Shown piece by piece: positions 1 to 5,749 of a stretch of 5,993 bases of DNA. Source of the stretch: Helicobacteraceae bacterium UBA6016. Its GTDB lineage: Bacteria > Campylobacterota > Campylobacteria > Campylobacterales > UBA6016. The first letter of the stretch is position 1. Each line of letters opens with the position of its first letter. The position numbers were made by a program, and so were the translations under genes. A model generated the notes under the pieces. That model saw only the letters and a program-made list of their open reading frames with translations, made no database searches and was not told where the DNA came from. The stretch covers positions 4,587 to 10,579 of the forward strand of contig DIZY01000146.1 of the NCBI GenBank assembly GCA_002428055.1, in the 5' to 3' direction.

Positions 1-221
1 TCGTTATACATCATATTTTCAGCCATCTTTTCCATGCCTCTATGAAGAAAGCCGATATTTGGATACGCTTTTGCTACCTGCTCGCCATCAAGCTCGAGTA
101 CAAGATTTAGAAGTCCATGCGCCGATGGGTGGTTTGGTCCGAAGTTGACCACCATTCTGTTATCTTCTCTGTCAAATGTTATATTTTCAAAAAAGGGCTG
201 TAGTTTATTTGGTTGTTGCAT
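1..221 (-). CDS. nuoD: NADH-quinone oxidoreductase subunit D (NuoD), N-terminal part, cut by window edge
   Basis: This is the 49 kDa subunit of respiratory complex I. With NuoB and NuoC it forms the quinone-binding part of the peripheral arm on the cytoplasmic side of the membrane. Only the first 73 codons lie in the window; the gene runs off the left edge. The visible protein carries the family's N-terminal signature: FGPNHPSAHG at about residues 28-37, then VLELDGEQV and IGFLHRGMEK at about 57-66. These match the usual FGPQHPAAHG, LELDGE and IGLLHRG-EK blocks, whose His residues line the quinone site in the family. The ATG at 219-221 is preceded by a strong GGAGGG on the minus strand (231-236), nine bases upstream, which also touches the nuoC stop. 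nuoD is separate from nuoC, unlike the fused nuoCD of E. coli. Identification is firm; only the length is unknown. Confidence 0.95.
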   Translation of the reverse strand, partial: MQQPNKLQPFFENITFDREDNRMVVNFGPNHPSAHGLLNLVLELDGEQVAKAYPNIGFLHRGMEKMAENMMYN

Positions 222-235
222 CTTCTTTTGCCCTC

Positions 236-1033
236 CTATCTTTCTCTGTCTGCAAGAGTCGTCTTGCTAGGATCAAATTTTTCTACCAAAAGCGGTCTAC
301 TCTCTTCTTGATAGGCAATCGGTGTCTCAGACTCTTTGTACTCTTCGCCGAAACCGACCTCTTTACCGAGTCTAGCAAATCTAGTCGTATCGTATCTATC
401 CACAAATGCGGCGTCTCTGAGCTCAGGCCCGATAATCTCTCTCGCCTCTTTGCCGTATATTTTGTCCACTTCATACCAGCATGAAAACTCATCGCCCTGG
501 AGTGGATATGTTTTTCTAAGCGGATGACCTACCCAGTCGTCAGGAAGCATGATTCTTTTTAGCATTGGATGGTTATTGACTTGGATACCGAACATATCAT
601 ACATCTCTCGCTCGGCCCAATTTGCGGAGGAGTAAATGCTTGATACGCTCTCTACATTTTCGCCGTCTTTGATAAAGCATTTTACTCTAGCTCTTTTTCT
701 TTTGCTCATCGAAAGAAGCTGGTAAAACACCTCAAAACCGCCGCACTGTGCCACAAAGTCTACGGCGCTCATCTCGCTAAGCTGGCAGTAATCAAGCTTT
801 TCTTTGAAGAATTTGATTACCTCGACATTTTTTGCCGCTTCCACGACGACTATTAGCTGACCTCTTTGGATGTACGCCTCTTTTACGTCAAACGCCGCCT
901 TTAGTGCTTCTATGTCTTTTGCAAATACTGCATCGTCTTCAACTGGCTCTTTGGCCAGCCTGTCCGGAGCCCTAAATCTGTCTGAATAATATGATTGTTT
1001 TTGAACGTTATCTTTTGGAGTATATTTTCTCAT
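236..1033 (-). CDS. nuoC: NADH-quinone oxidoreductase subunit C (NuoC)
   Basis: This is the 30 kDa subunit of complex I, a structural part of the peripheral arm that packs against NuoD and NuoB. The protein has 265 residues. The family signature is clear at about residues 138-182: NWAEREMYDMFGI, then HPMLKRIMLPDDW, then GHPLRKTYPLQGDE. A ferredoxin-like domain precedes it (about 36-120). An N-terminal extension of about 35 residues and a charged C-terminal tail of about 80 residues, ending LADRER, make it longer than the NuoC part of many bacteria. As far as I recall this is normal for Campylobacterota. The ATG at 1031-1033 directly follows the nuoB TAA (1034-1036) with no spacer. GAGG on the minus strand about nine bases upstream of the start lies inside the end of nuoB. 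Translational coupling with nuoB is likely (inference). Confidence 0.97.
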   Translation of the reverse strand: MRKYTPKDNVQKQSYYSDRFRAPDRLAKEPVEDDAVFAKDIEALKAAFDVKEAYIQRGQLIVVVEAAKNVEVIKFFKEKLDYCQLSEMSAVDFVAQCGGFEVFYQLLSMSKRKRARVKCFIKDGENVESVSSIYSSANWAEREMYDMFGIQVNNHPMLKRIMLPDDWVGHPLRKTYPLQGDEFSCWYEVDKIYGKEAREIIGPELRDAAFVDRYDTTRFARLGKEVGFGEEYKESETPIAYQEESRPLLVEKFDPSKTTLADRER

Positions 1034-1543
1034 TTACACAAACCTCTTTTGGATTTGCGCTCTCGACGCTTTGTTTTTCCTAATGTGTTGCTGAAGCATC
1101 ATTACGGCGTACTGAAGAGTCTCCGGTCTAGGTGCGCAACCAGGCAGATAAATATCAACAGGGATAATTCTATCGACACCCTGAACGGTGCTGTATGTAT
1201 TAAACATACCGCCCGTATTTGCACATGAACCCATAGAGATTACCCATCTAGGCTCCGCCATTTGGTCGTATAGTCTTCTAATAAACGGCGCATATTTTTT
1301 GGTTACCGTACCCGATACCACCATTACATCCGATTGTCTCGGGGAAGCTCTAAAAATAGTACCGAATCTATCAAAGTCGTATCTTCCCGCACCCGATGCC
1401 ATCATCTCGATAGCGCAACAGGCAAGACCGAATGTAAATGCCCAAAGGCTGTTTGAGCGGCCCCAGTTTACGAGCTTGTCAACCGTTGTAAGAGCAACGG
1501 GCAAGCCGCCGCTAGCTGCGTAGTTTACTTTATGTTGTGCCAT
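1034..1543 (-). CDS. nuoB: NADH-quinone oxidoreductase subunit B (NuoB), N2 cluster protein
   Basis: This is the 20 kDa (PSST) subunit of complex I. It holds the terminal [4Fe-4S] cluster N2, which passes electrons to quinone. From the chosen start the protein has 169 residues. The four expected cluster ligands are present: the tandem pair C42-C43 in GLACCAIEMM, C107 in MGSCANTGG and C136 in LPGCAPRPE. The start is the ATG at 1541-1543, because GGAG lies on the minus strand seven bases upstream and the protein then begins MAQHKVNY, a normal NuoB N-terminus. The frame stays open for 28 more codons, to 1627, but that part lies inside nuoA and reads as low-quality sequence. The gene overlaps the end of nuoA by 19 bases, which suggests coupled translation. 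Confidence 0.97.
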   Translation of the reverse strand: MAQHKVNYAASGGLPVALTTVDKLVNWGRSNSLWAFTFGLACCAIEMMASGAGRYDFDRFGTIFRASPRQSDVMVVSGTVTKKYAPFIRRLYDQMAEPRWVISMGSCANTGGMFNTYSTVQGVDRIIPVDIYLPGCAPRPETLQYAVMMLQQHIRKNKASRAQIQKRFV

Positions 1544-1914
1544 TGAAGCGCTCCTTTTTTCCATGCATATACAAAGCCGATAGTAAGAAGGGTAAGAAAT
1601 ATAACCATCTCTACCATGCCGAACCATCCGAGGAGTTTAAAATCAAGCGCCCACGGAAACATAAATATAATCTCTATATCAAACAGAATAAACAAAAGCC
1701 CAAAGAGGTAAAACTGCGCCGAAATTTTGTTCGGTTGTAGGTTTGCCTCTGGACCGCACTCATATATTGATAGTTTTAGTTTTTCCGTATCTTTTTTTGC
1801 CATCAAACGGCTAACAAATCTAGCCAGGTTTGTAGTCGCAAAAAATGCGGCAAAAGTAAAGACGAGTAGCACAAAAGCGCCGAAATACGGATGAGCAAAA
1901 TCCGAATGAGTCAT
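1525..1914 (-). CDS. nuoA: NADH-quinone oxidoreductase subunit A (NuoA)
   Basis: This is a small membrane subunit of complex I, located where the peripheral arm meets the membrane arm. It has 129 residues, a normal length. Three transmembrane segments can be read at about residues 10-31, 67-90 and 96-118. The cytoplasmic loop after the first segment contains the conserved YECG at 51-54. The second segment contains the conserved acidic residues D79 and E81 in FDIEIIF. Both are hallmarks of NuoA. The ATG at 1912-1914 has only a modest AAAGG upstream, about seven bases away. It is the first gene of the nuo operon in this window, since the next gene upstream on the same strand is an unrelated ATPase separated by 197 bases. 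The 3' end overlaps nuoB. Confidence 0.96.
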   Translation of the reverse strand: MTHSDFAHPYFGAFVLLVFTFAAFFATTNLARFVSRLMAKKDTEKLKLSIYECGPEANLQPNKISAQFYLFGLLFILFDIEIIFMFPWALDFKLLGWFGMVEMVIFLTLLTIGFVYAWKKGALQWHNIK

Positions 1915-1953
1915 CGCAAAGCCTTTTTTTGGTGTTAATTTGGGACGGAATAA

Positions 1954-1982
1954 GACCGCTCAATCCCGTGTTTAAAGCGGCC
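1954..1982 (-). promoter_or_regulatory. Hairpin in the nuoA 5' leader
   Basis: The transcript of the minus strand can form a 7-bp stem between 1976-1982 and 1954-1960, with one G-U pair and a 15-base loop. GGGA in the loop (1964-1967) is complementary to TCCC at 1942-1945 just downstream, so an H-type pseudoknot is possible. GACGG/CCGTC (1944-1948 with 1992-1996) could add an outer helix if transcription starts far enough upstream. The structure sits between the candidate transcription start and the weak nuoA ribosome binding site. No known riboswitch class was recognised. Confidence 0.4.
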
Positions 1983-2004
1983 GTAAATATACCGTCATAA
2001 TAAT

Positions 2005-2017
2005 TAAAGTAACTTTA
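2005..2017. promoter_or_regulatory. Candidate operator palindrome, promoter-proximal
   Basis: TAAAGT-A-ACTTTA is a perfect palindrome with 6-bp arms around one centre base. It lies directly upstream of the candidate nuo -10. The same 13-base block recurs with 11 of 13 matches at 2033-2045, inside the second palindrome, 28 bases away. This spacing and symmetry suggest a binding site for a dimeric regulator. The regulator is unknown. Confidence 0.4.
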
Positions 2018-2036
2018 CCCAAAAAAGCCCAATTTA

Positions 2037-2051
2037 GTAACTTAAAGTTAC
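2037..2051. promoter_or_regulatory. Candidate operator palindrome, promoter-distal
   Basis: GTAACTT-A-AAGTTAC is a perfect 15-base palindrome with 7-bp arms around one centre base. It is centred about 45 bases upstream of the candidate nuo -10 and shares AGTAACTT with the promoter-proximal palindrome. A weaker relative, GTTTACTTTGGTAAC, lies at 2080-2094. As RNA of the minus strand the palindrome could also act as an AT-rich hairpin at the end of the ATPase transcript, since a T6 run follows within about 20 bases. The operator reading is favoured because the block is repeated. Confidence 0.4.
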
Positions 2052-2111
2052 ATAGCTATATTTATTTATTTTATATTTTGTTTACTTTGGTAACATAATT
2101 TTTTCTTCTTT

Positions 2112-3848
2112 TTAAGAGAGAAAGCCCATCGACTTCTCGCTATCAAAGCTTCCAGCAAGCTCTTTTTTGATTTCGCTTACAAAATCTTCCATTGTCAAAA
2201 TCGGATTCTCTTTTGCCGCAGCATTAAATGCCGCATTTTTAATCACAAGCGCTATCTGTCCACCGGTCAGGGCATACTCGGAAAGCTTATCTTTATTGAA
2301 ATCTTCGGAGTACGGAGCATGCTTTGGCAAACTTTTTTCCCAAATAGAGGTTCTCTGTTTTAAATCCGGCTTTTCAAATTTGATTTTATAGTTAAACCGT
2401 CTCGAAAAAGCTTGGTCTATATTTTCCAAAAGGTTTGTTGTGGCGATAATTACACCGTCAAATCTCTCTATCTGCTCCAAAAATATGTTTTGCATCTGAT
2501 TGTGCATCTTGTCAGCGCTTGAAAAAGCGGATGAGCTTCGTGAAGACAAGAATTGGTCAGCCTCGTTTAGCAGTAGCACGGGATCCGTTTTTGACTTATC
2601 TCTAAGCTCTTTATATGTATCAAATATCTTTCGCACATTCTTTTCGCTCTCGCCTATATACATTGATAGTATCTTGCTACAATCAAAGCTTAGAACCTGT
2701 TTTTTAAGAGATTTTGAGAGGCTAAGCGCCGTCATCGTCTTACCGGTTCCAGGGGGTCCGTGAAAAATTATTCTAGCCTCTACGCCGGTCTTTTTGTCTT
2801 TAATTCCCCACTCTTTGAGTAGATTTGAAACATTTTTATCAAGTTGCCTCAGTACCGTATCTAGCATCTCTCTGGTTTTCGGATTTAGCACCACATCATC
2901 TAGCGAACTTTTCGGCTCTATCAGCTCAAAAAGCTCTTGCTCTTTCATTAGAGATTCTAATTTGACCTTAATTTTTTTCTTTTTTTTCTGAGGATAGACG
3001 ATATGCTTTAGTATCTCTTCGGATATATAAAAAGAACGGCTTATGCCGCCAAAAGGGGTAAGTACCTCCTCATAATCGATAATCTCCTGCTCAATCAGTT
3101 TTGCCCCGTCTTCAAGCAAGCTTCTATTTTTGATTCTGTCGTAATCATCGGAACTCACTATCTCTATAAGAGTATTCATCTCCCTAAGATTGTCGCCCTC
3201 GCCCGAATACTCCTCCTTCAAAAGTGCCAAAAAGATAATTTTTTCCTTGTCGCCCAGATGCTTTTCTTTAAAGAAGTGCTCAAGCTCAAGATGTATTTTT
3301 GTCTGTTTTATCTTTTCGACTATTCTGCCCTCAAGCTCGCTAAGCTTGGTTTTTAGTCTTGAAATATTGGGCGAATCGCTAGAGTAGCTATGTCTTATCG
3401 CCGCTATTTTTTGATAGAGATCTATGCGATAAAACTGCTCTTGTAGATACTCCAAATGGTCTGTGTATGGTTTTATATCCGGCAGACTCAGCTCAAAACT
3501 TCCTTCTTCCAAAAGCTTCAAAAAAGATGAACTAAGCGACACGGAAGAGTTCAAAAGCTCCAAAAGCGAAGAATCGGATATTTTTTGCAAACCGAAATTA
3601 TCGTTATTTGTTATCCAGCCGAGTTCTATAAGATTTTTAATAAGCGTAAGTTTTTCTATATGTTTATAATTTTTTGAGGAAAAAATTTCCGTCAATATGT
3701 CGGAACAGATAACACTCTCCTGCCCTTTTAGGAATTTTTGCGTCATATTTTTTAGAAACATCGTAGATTCTAGATCGCACTTTAACTGCGAATAGACGAA
3801 TGTCTTTTCTATATTGTCGGTTTCAATAAAATCTACAAGGTATTTCAA
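2112..3848 (-). CDS. AAA family ATPase of unknown function with NE-type Walker B
   Basis: This is a 578-residue cytoplasmic ATPase with one C-terminal AAA module (about 315-565). Visible motifs are Walker A GPPGTGKT at 364-371, a pore-loop-like MYIGESEKN at 396-404, Walker B VLLLNE at 424-429, sensor 1 in IATTN at 468-472, candidate arginine fingers R483/R484 in FSRRF, and a sensor-2 region ALTGGQIALVIKNAA at 526-540. The usual Walker B Asp is Asn428 (codon AAC), while catalytic-base Glu429 is kept. The N-terminal half (1-310) is mostly helical and charged, matches no domain I can name, and ends in KKKKKIKVK. The start is a TTG at 3846-3848 with AGGA eight bases upstream; the first in-frame ATG is 30 codons in and would trim conserved-looking sequence. 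It is a single-gene unit, divergent from rsmE and not obviously linked to nuo. I recall similar solitary ATPases in Campylobacterota. The substrate is unknown; a remodelling ATPase is an inference. Confidence 0.88.
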   Translation of the reverse strand: MKYLVDFIETDNIEKTFVYSQLKCDLESTMFLKNMTQKFLKGQESVICSDILTEIFSSKNYKHIEKLTLIKNLIELGWITNNDNFGLQKISDSSLLELLNSSVSLSSSFLKLLEEGSFELSLPDIKPYTDHLEYLQEQFYRIDLYQKIAAIRHSYSSDSPNISRLKTKLSELEGRIVEKIKQTKIHLELEHFFKEKHLGDKEKIIFLALLKEEYSGEGDNLREMNTLIEIVSSDDYDRIKNRSLLEDGAKLIEQEIIDYEEVLTPFGGISRSFYISEEILKHIVYPQKKKKKIKVKLESLMKEQELFELIEPKSSLDDVVLNPKTREMLDTVLRQLDKNVSNLLKEWGIKDKKTGVEARIIFHGPPGTGKTMTALSLSKSLKKQVLSFDCSKILSMYIGESEKNVRKIFDTYKELRDKSKTDPVLLLNEADQFLSSRSSSAFSSADKMHNQMQNIFLEQIERFDGVIIATTNLLENIDQAFSRRFNYKIKFEKPDLKQRTSIWEKSLPKHAPYSEDFNKDKLSEYALTGGQIALVIKNAAFNAAAKENPILTMEDFVSEIKKELAGSFDSEKSMGFLS

Positions 3849-3918
3849 TTTTTATTTCCTAAGTTTTCTATATTTTTTGTGTACGATTTTACAAGAAAAA
3901 TCTTTTGGAGCGTTGAAG
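3849..3918. promoter_or_regulatory. Divergent intergenic region between AAA ATPase gene and rsmE
   Basis: These 70 bases separate two divergent TTG starts and must carry the promoters of both genes unless expression comes from elsewhere. On the minus strand AGGA lies eight bases before the ATPase TTG. On the plus strand GGAG (3907-3910) lies eight bases before the rsmE TTG. Candidate -10 elements are TACGAT (3882-3887, plus) after a T-tract, and TAAAAT (3886-3891, minus). They overlap, so the two promoters may compete. The promoter calls are weak. Confidence 0.4.
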
Positions 3919-4590
3919 TTGGTATTTTCATTCGATGAAAAAAGCGGAATAGATCTTTTAAAAATAGACGGTGAGAACTTTAGGCACCTTTTTTTATCTA
4001 GACGCTCTACGGCGGAGGAGAAGTTTTTGTTTAGAAACTTAAAAGAGCCTTTCTTGTATGAGTACGAGGTCTTAAGTATAGGCAAAAAAGATGCAACTCT
4101 AAAATTGACAAACTCCTTTGCCGACGCCACTGCTGCAAAAAAGAGATGCGACATCGCATGGTGTGTGGTCGATCCCAAAACAATAGAAAAAACAGTTCCG
4201 ATGCTAAACGAGCTAGGTGTTCAAAATCTATATTTTATATACTCGGCAAGAAGCCAAAAAAATTTCAAAATGGATGAAGAGCGAATCAACAGAATCCTAA
4301 TAAACTCATGCTGTCAGTGCGGTAGAAACGACTTAATGAATGTCATAATATTCAAAAACTTAAAAGATTTTTGCGATAGCCAAAAAGATTTTTTCGTTTT
4401 TGATTTTGGCGGGGAATCGATTGACGGCATCAAAGAGGGAGTTTTTTTGGTTGGACCGGAAGGCGGTTTTAACGATGAAGAAAAGAAGATTTTGAGCGAA
4501 AAAGCAAAAAAAATGCTTTCATTCGGCACAAAAAATATACTAAGAAGCGAGACGGCAGTCGTAGCTGCGGCATCGTTATGCGCTATTTAA
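3919..4590 (+). CDS. rsmE: 16S rRNA (uracil1498-N3)-methyltransferase RsmE
   Basis: RsmE is a SPOUT-class methyltransferase that methylates N3 of U1498 in 16S rRNA, using S-adenosylmethionine, on the assembled small subunit. From the chosen start it has 223 residues. An N-terminal PUA-like domain (about 1-65) contains HLFLSRR. The C-terminal knotted domain contains LVGPEGGF (GPEGG at 179-183) and LRSETAVVAAA (about 208-218), the SAM-binding signatures of the family, and CQCGRNDL in the place of the usual EQ-GR block. The start is the TTG at 3919-3921, because GGAG ends eight bases upstream and the protein then begins with a normal RsmE N-terminus. The TTG at 3913 would leave only two bases, and the open frame back to 3814 would overlap the divergent ATPase gene. 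It heads the ribosome-maturation cluster. Confidence 0.93.
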   Translation: MVFSFDEKSGIDLLKIDGENFRHLFLSRRSTAEEKFLFRNLKEPFLYEYEVLSIGKKDATLKLTNSFADATAAKKRCDIAWCVVDPKTIEKTVPMLNELGVQNLYFIYSARSQKNFKMDEERINRILINSCCQCGRNDLMNVIIFKNLKDFCDSQKDFFVFDFGGESIDGIKEGVFLVGPEGGFNDEEKKILSEKAKKMLSFGTKNILRSETAVVAAASLCAI

Positions 4591-4607
4591 AGTTTTAAAA
4601 ACTTTTT
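4589..4607 (+). terminator. Weak AT-only hairpin with T-run after rsmE
   Basis: AAAGTTTT and AAAACTTT form an almost uninterrupted inverted repeat that overlaps the rsmE stop and runs into five T residues. It could end some rsmE transcripts, but it has only one G-C pair and hardly any loop. The T-run also serves as the upstream part of the rpmE promoter. Partial read-through is likely. Confidence 0.3.
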
Positions 4608-4615
4608 GATATAAT
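4607..4615 (+). promoter_or_regulatory. Extended -10 promoter of rpmE
   Basis: TGA-TATAAT is a perfect extended -10 element directly behind a T-run, the classic housekeeping promoter form of Campylobacterota. There is no convincing -35. Transcription would start near 4622, giving a leader of about 53 bases to the rpmE ATG. It likely drives rpmE and rsmI. Confidence 0.75.
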
Positions 4616-4674
4616 TTGCGCCTTATTTCTGGAAAAATTATTTTCTATAGACAAAAACTTTAAAGGATAAAGAG

Positions 4675-4875
4675 ATGCAAAAAGATATTCATCCAAATTA
4701 TGTAGAGTGTTCAGTAAGCTGTGTATGTGGTAATTCATTTACGATTAAATCGCTTCAAAATGAAATGAGAGTGGACATCTGCGACAAATGTCACCCATTT
4801 TTTACAGGTGAAGAAAAACTTGTTGACGCAGCCGGTAAAGTTGAGAAATTCAAGAAAAAATACAATATGAACTAA
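4675..4875 (+). CDS. rpmE: 50S ribosomal protein L31, zinc-binding (C+) type
   Basis: L31 is a small protein of the large ribosomal subunit that reaches across to the small subunit. It has 66 residues, a normal length. It starts MQKDIHPNY, like E. coli L31 (MKKDIHP-Y). Four cysteines, C16 and C18 in CVCGN and C36 and C39 in CDKCHPFFTG, make the zinc ribbon of the C+ paralogue class. In other bacteria this class is replaced by a zinc-free form when zinc is scarce. The C-terminus VEKFKKKYN is also typical. The ATG is preceded by AAAGGA (4662-4667) at seven bases, the strongest ribosome binding site on this strand. It has its own promoter and is followed after four bases by rsmI. Confidence 0.97.
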   Translation: MQKDIHPNYVECSVSCVCGNSFTIKSLQNEMRVDICDKCHPFFTGEEKLVDAAGKVEKFKKKYNMN

Positions 4876-4879
4876 TCCT

Positions 4880-5707
4880 TTGCCTCTTACTTTTCTCCCA
4901 ACGCCCATCGGAAACCTGGAGGATGTAACCTTCAGGACCGTAAAGGCGATGCAAGATGCCGAAGTCGTATTCTGCGAAGACACACGGGTAACCAAAAAAC
5001 TTTTTGACCTTCTTTCCTCAAGATACGGCGCCGATATATCCAAAAAAATATTTTACTCCCTCCACTCCCATAACGAAGAAAAAGTACTAGAAAATATCGA
5101 TATATCTATTTTTGATAAAAACTGTGTCTATTTAAGCGATGCCGGAATGCCATGCATTAGCGACCCTGGAGCATTTTTGGCTCTTTTTGCCCAAAAACAC
5201 AAAATCGCCTACGATGTACTGCCAGGGGCAAGCGCTCTTACGACGCTCTACGCCGCAAGCGGATTTTTGGATAGCAAATTTCTTTTTTACGGATTTTTAC
5301 CGCACAAAACAAACTCTAGAATAGACGAACTCAAAAAACTCTCACTATCCGAATATCCGGTCATTTTTTATGAAGCCCCGCACAGAATAATCCAATTTCT
5401 AGAAGAGCTGTGTAGCGTCGCAAAAGATGCGGAAGTTTTTGCTGCAAAAGAGCTCACAAAAATGCACCAAAGATATTTTAGGGGCAGCGCAAGCGAAATT
5501 CTCGGGGAGCTAAAAAAACTCTCTTCAAAAGGCGAATGGGCCGTCGTCGTCAAATTTAAAGGACTCCAAAGCGGCTTTTTGTCCCTATCTTTGGAGGATG
5601 TTTTGGAGCTTGATTTACCGAAAAAACAGGCGGCAAAACTCATCGCCAAAATAACGGGCGAAAACCCAAAAAATATCTACGAAGAGCTAATTAAAAACAA
5701 CTCCTGA
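4880..5707 (+). CDS. rsmI: 16S rRNA (cytidine1402-2'-O)-methyltransferase RsmI
   Basis: RsmI methylates the ribose 2'-OH of C1402 in 16S rRNA, in the decoding centre, using S-adenosylmethionine. It belongs to the tetrapyrrole (corrin/porphyrin) methylase fold. The protein has 275 residues. Family blocks in order are LPTPIGNLEDVTFR (6-19), CEDTR (32-36), YLSDAGMPCISDPG (84-97), LPGASAL (114-120), FYGFLPHK (136-143), FYEAPHRI (163-170) and AKELTKMHQ (189-197). A short C-terminal helical domain (about 238-275) follows. The TTG at 4880-4882 is the only plausible start: an in-frame stop lies at 4868-4870 and the PTPIGN block begins only seven residues in. No Shine-Dalgarno sequence is visible and the rpmE stop is four bases upstream, so translation probably depends on ribosomes finishing rpmE (inference). 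Confidence 0.95.
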   Translation: MPLTFLPTPIGNLEDVTFRTVKAMQDAEVVFCEDTRVTKKLFDLLSSRYGADISKKIFYSLHSHNEEKVLENIDISIFDKNCVYLSDAGMPCISDPGAFLALFAQKHKIAYDVLPGASALTTLYAASGFLDSKFLFYGFLPHKTNSRIDELKKLSLSEYPVIFYEAPHRIIQFLEELCSVAKDAEVFAAKELTKMHQRYFRGSASEILGELKKLSSKGEWAVVVKFKGLQSGFLSLSLEDVLELDLPKKQAAKLIAKITGENPKNIYEELIKNNS

Positions 5708-5734
5708 GCCTCGCCGTCTCATTTAGATTATTTC

Positions 5735-5743
5735 TGATAAAAT
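5735..5743 (+). promoter_or_regulatory. Candidate extended -10 promoter of rlmB
   Basis: TGA-TAAAAT lies 28 bases after the rsmI stop, in the same extended form as the rpmE promoter (TGA-TATAAT) and also after a T-rich stretch. Transcription would start near 5750, about 110 bases before the rlmB ATG. No terminator is visible between rsmI and rlmB, so read-through from upstream is also possible. Confidence 0.55.
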
Positions 5744-5749
5744 TTTTCC

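Larger units (their letters stand above)
1915..2111 (-). promoter_or_regulatory. nuo operon upstream regulatory region
   Basis: This stretch lies between the AAA ATPase stop and the nuoA start and holds no credible gene. It is very AT-rich from 2003 to 2111 and GC-richer from 1940 to 1996. On the minus strand a TATTAT (1997-2002) follows a T-rich stretch and is a plausible -10 element, giving a start near 1990. There is no clear -35, as is usual in Campylobacterota. Two related palindromes lie just upstream of it and a hairpin lies downstream (separate entries). The assignment of the promoter is inference from position and composition. Confidence 0.5.

Noticed and set aside
176..484. Plus-strand open frame opposite nuoC and nuoD.
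   Set aside because: A shadow of the strongly supported nuoC/nuoD reading frames, with no ribosome binding site or recognisable protein.
1544..1627. Upstream extension of nuoB to 1627 (28 extra residues).
   Set aside because: It lies wholly inside nuoA in another frame. The ATG at 1541-1543 has a proper GGAG site and gives a normal NuoB N-terminus.
3814..3918. Upstream extension of rsmE with a hydrophobic stretch that could be mistaken for a signal peptide.
   Set aside because: It overlaps the divergent ATPase gene, and RsmE is a cytoplasmic enzyme whose family N-terminus begins at the TTG at 3919.
3852..4178. Minus-strand open frame opposite the start of rsmE.
   Set aside because: It lies antisense to a well-supported gene and resembles no protein family.
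4505..4513. A8 run near the end of rsmE as a phase-variable tract.
   Set aside because: It encodes normal Lys-Lys codons in an AT-rich gene, and any slip would destroy the conserved SAM-binding C-terminus; no sign of contingency function.
4735..5043. Minus-strand open frame across rpmE and the start of rsmI.
   Set aside because: It is antisense to two well-supported genes and has no family features.
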